A stretch of 64,000 bases of DNA from the NCBI GenBank assembly GCA_964016885.1, contig OZ024748.1, positions 36,906,824-36,970,823 of the forward strand. The letters are read 5' to 3'. The position numbers were made by a program, and so were the translations under genes. Source of the stretch: Eledone cirrhosa. Its lineage: Eukaryota; Mollusca; Cephalopoda; Octopoda; Eledonidae. The notes below the pieces were generated by a model, which worked only from the letters and a program-made list of their open reading frames with translations, was not told the origin of the DNA and searched no databases. Positions 53,640 to 63,675 of this stretch are shown here, in pieces (positions within the stretch are counted from its first letter, which is position 1; every line of letters starts with the position of its first letter).

Positions 53640-54986
53640 AGGAACCAAACTCCCACTGTCACTGCCTCTGTCTCTCCCACTCTCTCATATTACACCAGGT
53701 CCCAACACAGAGGAACCAAACTCCCACTGTCACTGCCTCTGTCTCTCCCACTCTCTCATATTACTCCAGGTCCCAACACAGAGGAACCAAACTCCCACTG
53801 TCACTGCCTCTGTCTCTCCCACTCTCTCATATTACACCAGGTCCCAACACAGAGGAACCAAACTCCCACTGTCACTGCCTCTGTCTCTCCCACTCTCTCA
53901 TATTACACCAGGTCCTAACACAGAGGAACCAAACTCCCACTGTCACTGCCTCTGTCTCTCCCACTCTCTCATATTACACCAGGTCCTAACACAGAGGAAC
54001 CAAACCCCCACTGTCACTGCCTCTCTCTCTCCCACTCTCTCATATTACACCAGGTCCTAACACAGAGGAACCGAACTCCCACTGTCACTGCCTCTGTCTC
54101 TCCCACTCTCTCATATACACCACGTCCGAACACAGAGGTATGAAACCCCCACTGTCACTGCCTCTGTCTCTCCCACTCTCTCATATTACACCAGGTCCTA
54201 ACACAGAGGAACCAAACCCCCACTGTCACTGCCTCTCTCTCTCCCACTCTCTCACATTACACCAGTTCCCAACACAGAGGAACCAAACTCCCACTGTCGA
54301 TCCCTCTGTCTCTCCCACTCTCTCATATTACACCAGGTCCTAACACAGAGGAACCAAACTCCCACCGTCACTCCCTCTGTCTCTCCCACTCTCTCATATT
54401 ACACCATGTCCCAACACAGAGGGACCAAACTCGCACTGTCACTGCCTCTCTCTCTCCCACTCTCTCATATTAAACCAGGTCCCAACACAGAGGAGCCGAA
54501 CTCCCACTGTCATTGCCTCTGTCTCTCCCACTCTCTCATATTACACCAGGCACTAACACAGAGGAACCAAACTCCCACTGTGACTGCCTCTGTCTCTCCC
54601 ACTCTCTCACGTTACACCAGTTCCCAACACAGAGGAACCAAACTCCCACTGTCACTGCCTCTCTCTCTCCCACTCTCTCATATTACACCAGGTCCTAACA
54701 CAGAGGAACCAAACTCCCACTGTCACTGCCTCCGTCTCTCCCACTCTGTCATACTAAACCAGGTCCAACACAGAGGAACCAAACTCCCACTGTCACTGCC
54801 TCTCTCTCTCCCACTCTCTCATATTAGACCAGGTCCTAACACAGAGGAACCAAACTCCCACTGTGACTGCCTCTGTCTCTCCCACTCTCTCACATTACAC
54901 CAGTTCCCAACACAGAGGAACCAAACTCCCACTGTCACTGCCTCTGTCTCTTCCACACTCTCATATGACACCAGGTCCTAACACAG
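53640..54986 (+). repeat. 1,347-bp subunit, R4 first copy
   Basis: Counterpart of 48,045-49,391 at an offset of 5,595, with the same ordered markers (GGTATGAAACC near 54,137, CATATGACACC near 54,963). Confidence 0.9.
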
Positions 54987-56333
54987 AGGAACCAAACTCC
55001 CACTGTCACTGCCTCTGTCTCTCCCACTCTCTCATATTACACCAGGTCCCAACACAGAGGAACCAAACTCCCACTGTCACTGCCTCTGTCTCTCCCACTC
55101 TCTCATATTACTCCAGGTCCCAACACAGAGGAACCAAACTCCCACTGTCACTGCCTCTGTCTCTCCCACTCTCTCATATTACACCAGGTCCCAACAGAGA
55201 GGAACCAAACTCCCACTGTCACTGCCTCTGTCTCTCCCACTCTCTCATATTACACCAGGTCCTAACACAGAGGAACCAAACTCCCACTGTCACTGCCTCT
55301 GTCTCTCCCACTCTCTCATATTACACCAGGTCCTAACACAGAGGAACCAAACCCCCACTGTCACTGCCTCTCTCTCTCCCACTCTCTCATATTACACCAG
55401 GTCCTAACACAGAGGAACCGAACTCCCACTGTCACTGCCTCTGTCTCTCCCACTCTCTCATATACACCACGTCCGAACACAGAGGTATGAAACCCCCACT
55501 GTCACTGCCTCTGTCTCTCCCACTCTCTCATATTACACCAGGTCCTAACACAGAGGAACCAAACACCCACTGTCACTGCCTCTCTCTCTCCCACTCTCTC
55601 ACATTACACCAGTTCCCAACACAGAGGAACCAAACTCCCACTGTCGATCCCTCTGTCTCTCCCACTCTCTCATATTACACCAGGTCCTAACACAGAGGAA
55701 CCAAACTCCCACCGTCACTCCCTCTGTCTCTCCCACTCTCTCATATTACACCATGTCCCAACACAGAGGGACCAAACTCGCACTGTCACTGCCTCTCTCT
55801 CTCCCACTCTCTCATATTAAACCAGGTCCCAACACAGAGGAGCCGAACTCCCACTGTCATTGCCTCTGTCTCTCCCACTCTCTCATATTACACCAGGCAC
55901 TAACACAGAGGAACCAAACTCCCACTGTGACTGCCTCTGTCTCTCCCACTCTCTCACGTTACACCAGTTCCCAACACAGAGGAACCAAACTCCCACTGTC
56001 ACTGCCTCTCTCTCTCCCACTCTCTCATATTACACCAGGTCCTAACACAGAGGAACCAAACTCCCACTGTCACTGCCTCCGTCTCTCCCACTCTGTCATA
56101 CTAAACCAGGTCCAACACAGAGGAACCAAACTCCCACTGTCACTGCCTCTCTCTCTCCCACTCTCTCATATTAGACCAGGTCCTAACACAGAGGAACCAA
56201 ACTCCCACTGTGACTGCCTCTGTCTCTCCCACTCTCTCACATTACACCAGTTCCCAACACAGAGGAACCAAACTCCCACTGTCACTGCCTCTGTCTCTTC
56301 CACACTCTCATATGACACCAGGTCCTAACACAG
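54987..56333 (+). repeat. 1,347-bp subunit, R4 second copy
   Basis: Counterpart of 49,392-50,738 at an offset of 5,595. It has a private change, CCCAACAGAGAGG near 55,190, where the other copies have CCCAACACAGAGG. Confidence 0.9.
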
Positions 56334-59300
56334 AGGTACCAAACTCCCACTGTCACTGCCTCCGTCTCTCCCACTCTCTCATATTAAACCAGGTCCAATA
56401 CAAAGGAACCAAACTCCTACTGTCACTGCCTCTGTCTCTCCCACTCTCTCATATACACCAGGTCCAAACACAGAGGTACGAAACCCCCACTGACACTGCC
56501 TCTGTCTCTCCCACTCTCTCATATTACACCAGGTCCTAACACAGAGGAACCAAACTCCCACTGTCACTGCCTCCATCTCTCCCACTCTCTCATACTAAAC
56601 CAGGTCCAACACAGAGGAACCAAACTCCTACTGTCACTACCTCTGTCTCTCCCACTCTCTCATATACACAAGGTCCGAACACAGAGGTACGAAACCCCCA
56701 CTGTCACTGCCTCTGTCTCTCCCACTCTCTCATATTACACCAGGTCCTAACACAGAGGAACCAAACTCCCACTGTCACTGCCTCCGTCTCTCCCACTCTC
56801 TCATACTAAACCAGGTCCAACACAGAGGAACCAAACTCCCTCTGTCACTGCCTCTGTCTCTCCCACTCTCTCATATTACACCAGGTCCTAACACAGAGGA
56901 ACCAAACTCCCACTGTCACTGCCTCTGTCTCTCCCACTCTCTCATATTACACCAGGTCCTAACACAGAGGAACCAAACTCCCTCTGTCACTGCCTCTGTC
57001 TCTCCCACTCTCTCATATTACACCAGGTCCAACACAGAGGAACCAAACTCCCACTGTCACTGCCTCTGTCTCTGCCACTCTCTCATATTACACCAGGTCC
57101 CAACAAAGAGGGACCAAACTCCCACTGTCACTGCCTCTCTCTCTCGCACTCTCTCATATTACACCAGGTCCCAACACAGAGGAACCAAACTCCCTCTGTC
57201 ACTGCCTCTGTCTCTCCCACTCTCTCATATTACACCAGGTCCTAACACAGAGGAACCAAACTCCCACTGTCACTCCCTCTGTCTCTCCCACTCTCTCATA
57301 TTACACCAGATCCCAACACAGAGGAACCAAACTCCCACTGTCACTGCCTCTGTCTCTCCCACTCTCTCATATTACACCAGGTCCTAACACAGAGGAACCA
57401 AACCCCCACTGTCACTGCCTCTCTCTCTCCCACTCTCTCATATTACACCAGGTCCTAACACAGAGGAACCAAACACCCACTGTCACTGCCTCTCTCTCTC
57501 CCACTCTCTCATATTACACCAGGTCCTAACACAGAGGAACCGAACTCCCACTGTCACTGCCTCCGTCTCTCACACTCTCTCATACTAAACCAGGTCCAAC
57601 ACAGAGGAACCAACTCCCACTGTCACTGCCTCTGTCTCTCCCACTCTCTCATATTACACCAGGTCCCAACAAAGAGGGACCAAACTCCCACTGTCACTGC
57701 CTCTGTCTCCTCCACTCTCTCATATTACACCAGGTCCTAACACAGAGGAACCAAACTCCCACTGTCACTGCTTCTGTCTCTCCCACTCTCTCATATTACA
57801 CCAGGTCCGAACACAGAGGAACCAAACTCCCACTGTCACTGCCTCTGTCTCTCCAACTCTCTCATAATACACCAGGTCCCAACACAGAGGGACCAAACTC
57901 CCACTGTCACTGCCTCTCTCTCTCCCACTCTCTCATATTACACCAGGTCCCAACACAGAGGAACCAAACTCCTTCTGTCACTGCCTCTGTCTCTCCCACT
58001 CTCTCATATTACACCAGGTCCTAACACAGAGGAACCAAACTCCCACTGTCACTGCCTCTGTCTCTCCCACTCTCTCATATTACACCAGATCCCAACACAG
58101 AGGAACCAAACTCCCATTGTCACTGCCTCTGTCTCTCCCACTCTCTCATATTACACCACGTCCTAACACAGGGGAACCAAAACCCCACTGTCACTGCATC
58201 TCTCTCTCCCACTCTCTCATATTACACCAGGTCCTAAGACAGAGGAACCGAACTCCCACTGTCACTGCCTCCGTCTCTCACACTCTCTCATACTAAACCA
58301 GGTCCAACACAGAGGAACCAAACTCCCACTGTCACTGCCTCTGTCTCTCCCACTCTCTCATATACACCAGGTCTGAACACAGAGGTACGAGACCCCCACT
58401 GTCACTGCCTCTGTCTCTTCCACTCTCTCATTTTACACCAGGTCCTAACACAGAGGAACCAAACTCCCACTGTCACTGCCTCTGTCTCTCCCACTCTCTC
58501 ATATTACACCAGGTCCCAACAGAGAGGAACCAAACTCCCACTCTCACTGCCTCTGTCTCTCCCACTCTCTCACATTACACCAGTTCCCAACACAGAGGAA
58601 CCAAACTCCCACTGTCACTGCCTCTGTCTCTCCGACACTCTCATATTACACCAGGTCCCAACAAAGAGGGACCAAACTCCCACTGTCACTGCCTCTGTCT
58701 CTCCCACTCTCTCATATTACACCAGGTCCCAACACAGAGGAACCAAACTCCCACTGTCACTGCCTCTGTCTCTCCCACTCTCTCATAATACACCAGGTCC
58801 CAACACAGAGGGACCAAACTCCCACTGTCACTGCCTCTCTCTCTCCCACTCTCTCATATTACACCAGGTCCCAACACAGAGGAACCAAACTCCTTCTGTC
58901 ACTGCCTCTGTCTCTCCCACTCTCTCATATTACACCAGGTCCTAACACAGAGGAACCAAACTCCCACTGTCACTGCCTCTGTCTCTCCCACTCTCTCATA
59001 TTACACCAGATCCCAACACAGAGGAACCAAACTCCCACTGTCACTGCCTCTCTCTCTCCCACTCTCTCATATTACACCAGGTCCCAACACAGAGGAACCA
59101 AACTCCCACTGTCACTGCCTCTGTCTCTCCCACTCTCTCATAATACACCAGGTCCCAACACAGAGGGACCAAACTCCCACTGTCACTGCCTCTCTCTCTC
59201 CCACTCTCTCATATTACACCAGGTCCCAACACAGAGGAACCAAACTCCTTCTGTCACTGCCTCTGTCTCTCCCACTCTCTCATATTACACCACGTCCTAA

Positions 59301-59799
59301 CACAGAGGAACCAAAACCCCACTGTCACTTCATCTCTCTCTCCCACTCTCTCATAATACACCAGGTCCCAACACAGAGGAACCAAACTCCCACTGTCACT
59401 GCCTCTGTCTCTCCCACTCTCTCATAATACACCAGGTCCCAACACAGAGGAACCAAACTCCCACTGTCACTGCCTCTGTCTCTCCCACTCTCTCATATTA
59501 CACCAGGTCCCAACACAGAGGAACCGAACTCCCACTGTCACTGTCTCCGTCTCTCACACTCTCTCATACTAAACCAGGTCCAACACAGAGGAACCAAACT
59601 CCCACTGTCACTGCCTCTGTCTCTCCCACACTCTCATATACACCAGGTCTGAACACAGAGGTACGAGACCCCCACTGTCACTGCCTCTGTCTCTTCCACT
59701 CTCTCATTTTACACCAGGTCCTAACACAGAGGAACCAAACTCCCACTGTCACTGCCTCTGTCTCTCCCACTCTCTCATATTACACCAGGTCCCAACAGA

Positions 59800-60342
59800 G
59801 AGGAACCAAACTCCCACTGTCACTCCCTCTGTCTCTCCCACTCTCTCATATTACACCAGGTCCCAACACAGAGGAACCAAACTCCCACTGTCACTGCCTC
59901 TGTCTCTCCCACTCTCTCATGTTACACCAGGTCCCAACACAGAGGAACCAAACTCCACTGTCACTGCCTCTGTCTCTCCCACTCTCTCATATTAGACCAG
60001 GTCCTAACACAGAGGACCCAAACTCCCACTGTCACTGCCTCTGTCTCTCCCACTCTCTCACGTTACACCAGTTCCCAACACAGAGGAACCAAACTCCCAC
60101 TGTCACTGCCTCTGTCTCTCCCACTCTCTCATATTACACCAGGTCCCAACACAGAGGTACCAAACTCCCACTGTCACTGCCTCTGTCTCTCCCACTCTCT
60201 CATATTACAACAAATCCCAACACAGAGGAACCAAACTCCCACTGTCACTGCCTCTGTCTCTCCCACTCTCTCATATTAGACTAGGTCCTAACACAGAGGA
60301 ACCAAACTCCCACTCTCACTGCCTCTGTCTCTCCCACTCTCT
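59800..60342 (+). repeat. Segment repeated 3,333 bp downstream, copy 1
   Basis: CATGTTACACC, AACTCCACTG (one base short), GACCAGGTCC, GGTACC, ACAACAAATCCC, GACTAGGTCC and CACTCTCACTG recur in order at 63,133-63,675. The segment spans the end of R4 and the start of the mixed right-hand region. This copy has CACGTTACACC near 60,060 where the other has CACATTACACC. Confidence 0.8.
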
Positions 60343-61275
60343 CACATTACACCAGTTCCCAACACAGAGGAACCAAACTCCCACTGTCACTGCCTCTGTC
60401 TCTCCGACACTCTCATATTACACCAGGTCCTAACACAGAGGTACCAAACTCCCACTGTCAGTGCCTCCGTCTCTCCCACTCTCTCATACTAAACCGGGTC
60501 CAACACAGAGGAACCAAACTCCTACTGTCACTGCCTCTGTCTCTCCCACTCTCTCATATACACCACGTCCGAACACAGAGGTATGAAACCCCCACTGTCA
60601 CTGCCTCTGTCTCTCCCACTCTCTCATAATACATCAGGTCCTAACACAGAGGAACCAAACTCCCACTGTCACTGCCTCTGTCTCTCCCACTCTCTCATAT
60701 TACACCAGGTCCTAACACAGAGGAACCAAACTCCCACTGTCACTGCCTCTGTCTCTCCCACTCTCTCATATTACACCAGGTCCTAACACAGAGGAACCAA
60801 ACTCCCACTGTCACTGCCTCTGTCTCTCCCACTCTCTCATATTACACCAGGTCCCAACACAGAGGAACCAAACTCCCACTGTCACTGCCTCTGTCTCTCC
60901 CACTCTCTCATTTTACACCAGGTCCCAACACAGAGGAACCAAACTCCCACTGTCACTGCCTCTGTCTCCCCCACTCTCTCATATTACACCAGGTCCCAAC
61001 ACAGAGGAACCAAACTCCCACTGTCACTATCCTCTGTCTCTCCCACTCTCTCATATTACACCAGGTCCTAACACAGAGGAACCAAACCCCCACTGTCACT
61101 GCCTCTCTCTCTCCCACTCTCTCACATTACACCAGTTCCCAACACAGAGGAACCAAACTCCCACTGTTGCTCACTCTGTCTCTCCCACTCTCTCATATTA
61201 CACCAGGTCCTAACACAGAGGAACCAAACTCCCACCGTCACTCCCTCTGTCTCTCCCACTCTCTCATATTACACC

Positions 61276-62775
61276 ATGTCCCAACACAGAGGGACCAAAC
61301 TCGCACTGTCACTGCCTCTCTCTCTCCCACTCTCTCATATTAAACCAGGTCCCAACACAGAGGACCCGAACTCCCACTGTCATTGCCTCTGTCTCTCCCA
61401 CTCGCTCATATTACACCAGGCCCTGACACAGAGGAACCAAACTCCCACTGTGACTGCCTCTGTCTCTCCCACTCTCTCACATTACACCAGTTCCCAACAC
61501 AGAGGAACCAAACTCCCACTGTCACTGCCTCTCTCTCTCCCACTCTCTCATATTACACCAGGTCCTAACACAGAAGAACCAAACTCCCACTGTCACTGCC
61601 TCCGTCTCTCCCACTCTCTCATACTAAACCAGGTCCAACACAGAGGAACCAAACTCCCACTTTCACTGCCTCTCTCTCTCTACCACTCTCTCATATTAGA
61701 CCAGGTCCTAACACAGAGGAACCAAACTCCCACTGTGACTGCCTCTGTCTCTCCCACTCTCTCACATTACACCAGTTCCCAACACAGAGGAACCAAACTC
61801 CCACTGTCACTGCCTCTGTCTCTCCCACACTCTCATATGACACCAGGTCCTAACACAGAGGTACCAAACTCCCACTGTCACTGCCTCCGTCTCTCCCACT
61901 CTCTCATACTAAACCAGGTCCAATACAGAGGAACCAAACTCCCTCTGTCACTGCCTCTGTCTCTCCCACTCTCTCATATTACACCAGGTCCTAACACAGA
62001 GGAACCAAACTCCCACTGTCACTGCCTCTGTCTCTCCCACTCTCTCATATTACACCAGATCCCAACACAGAGGAACCAAACTCCCACTGTCACTGCTTCT
62101 GTCTCTCCCACTCTCTCATATTACACCAGGTCCGAACACAGAGGAACCAAACTCCCACTGTCACTGCTTCTGTCTCTCCCACTCTCTCATATTACACCAG
62201 GTCCGAACACAGAGGAACCAAACTCCCACTGTCACTGCCTCTGTCTCCCCCACTCTCTCATATTACACCAGGTCCCAACACAGAGGGACCAAACTCCCAC
62301 TGTCACTGCCTCTCTCTCTCCCACTCTCTCATATTACACCAGGTCCCAACACAGAGGAACCAAACTCCCTCTGTCACTGCCTCTGTCTCTCCCACTCTCT
62401 CATATTACACCAGGTCCTAACACAGAGGTACCAAACTCCCACTGTCACTGCCTCTGTCTCTCCCACTCTCTCATATTACAACAAATCCCAACACAGAGGA
62501 ACCAAACTCCCACTGTCACTGCCTCTGTCTCGCCCACTCTCTCACATTACACCAGTTCCCAACACAGAGGAACCAAACTCCCACTGTCACTGCATCTGTC
62601 TCTCCCACTCTCTCATATTACACCAGGTCCTAACACAGAGGAACCAAACCCCCACTGTCACTGCCTCTCTCTCTCCCACTCTCTCATATTACACCAGGTC
62701 CTAACACAGAGGAACCAAACACCCACTGTCACTGCCTCTCTCTCTCCCACTCTCTCATATTACACCAGGTCCTAA
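61276..62775 (+). other. Longest open frame (499 codons), probably not a gene
   Basis: An ATG in ACCATGTCCC opens a frame that stays open across about 21 monomers and stops at the TAA of a GTCCTAAC variant. The product would be a 71-residue super-repeat, each 71 residues being three monomers read in three frames (elements such as SQHRGTKLPLSLPLSLP, TPGPNTEEPNSHC and QVPTQRNQTPTVTASVS). The commonest monomer contains no + strand stop trinucleotide, so long frames are expected by chance. The frame crosses 70- and 73-bp monomers and stays open, as expected if all three frames are open. I see no promoter, splice structure or known domain. I treat it as a by-product of the satellite. Confidence 0.3.
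61646..61718 (+). repeat. 73-bp monomer (CT slippage)
   Basis: The pyrimidine stretch reads CCTCTCTCTCTCTACCAC, two bases longer than the CTCTCTCTCCCAC form, so successive GAACC starts are 73 bp apart (61,646 and 61,719). This fits replication slippage in the CT run. It is the only 73-bp monomer I noticed. The monomer also has CACTTTCACTG. Confidence 0.85.
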
Positions 62776-63132
62776 CACAGAGGAACCAAACTCCCACTGT
62801 CACTGCCTCCGTCTCTCACACTCTCTCATACTAAACCAGGTCCAACACAGAGGAACCAAACTCCCACTGTCACTGCCTCTGTCTCTCCCACTCTCTCATA
62901 TACACCAGGTCTGAACACAGAGGTACGAGACCCCCACTGTCACTGCCTCTGTCTCTTCCACTCTCTCATTTTACACCAGGTCCCAACACAGAGGTACCAA
63001 ACTCCCACTGTCACTGCCTCTGTCTCTCCCACTCTCTCATATTACAACAAATCGCAACACAGAGGAACCAAACTCCCACTGTCACTGCCTCTGTCTCTCC
63101 CACTCTCTCATATTACACCAGGTCCCAACACA

Positions 63133-63675
63133 GAGGAACCAAACTCCCACTGTCACTGCCTCTGTCTCTCCCACTCTCTCATATTACACCAGGTCCCAAC
63201 ACAGAGGAACCAAACTCCCACTGTCACTGCCTCTGTCTCTCCCACTCTCTCATGTTACACCAGGTCCCAACACAGAGGAACCAAACTCCACTGTCACTGC
63301 CTCTGTCTCTCCCACTCTCTCATATTAGACCAGGTCCTAACACAGAGGAACCAAACTCCCACTGTCACTGCCTCTGTCTCTCCCACTCTCTCACATTACA
63401 CCAGTTCCCAACACAGAGGAACCAAACTCCCACTGTCACTGCCTCTGTCTCTTCCACTCTTTCATATTACACCAGGTCCCAACACAGAGGTACCAAACTC
63501 CCACTGTCACTGCCTCTGTCTCTCCCACTCTCTCATATTACAACAAATCCCAACACAGAGGAACCAAACTCCCACTGTCACTGCCTCTGTCTCTCCCACT
63601 CTCTCATATTAGACTAGGTCCTAACACAGAGGAACCAAACTCCCACTCTCACTGCCTCTGTCTCTCCCACTCTCT
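63133..63675 (+). repeat. Segment repeated 3,333 bp upstream, copy 2
   Basis: Second copy of 59,800-60,342. It has GGAACC near 63,348 in place of GGACCC, and TTCCACTCTTTC near 63,451. The match stops near 63,675, where a half type B cassette (CATATACACCACG) follows instead of CACATTACACC. Confidence 0.8.

Larger units (their letters stand above)
53640..60140 (+). repeat. R unit 4 (about 6.5 kb)
   Basis: Follows R3 at an offset of 5,595 (cassettes 54,137/48,542; ACAGGGGAACC 58,165/52,570). It shares the 353-bp deletion of R3 and lacks one further monomer near 58,700. Unlike R3 it keeps the long tail seen in R1 (42,241 pairs with 59,095; CATGTTACACC 43,061 with 59,915). It ends near 60,140, where monomers with GGTACCAAAC and ACAACAAATCCC begin. 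Confidence 0.88.

Noticed and set aside
29831..56585. Short - strand open frames (68 codons) near 29.9, 33.3, 39.2, 46.1, 50.9 and 56.4 kb
   Set aside because: They are the same cassette region copied in each higher-order unit. The 70-bp monomers there shift the frame past the usual - strand stops. There is no evidence of a gene.
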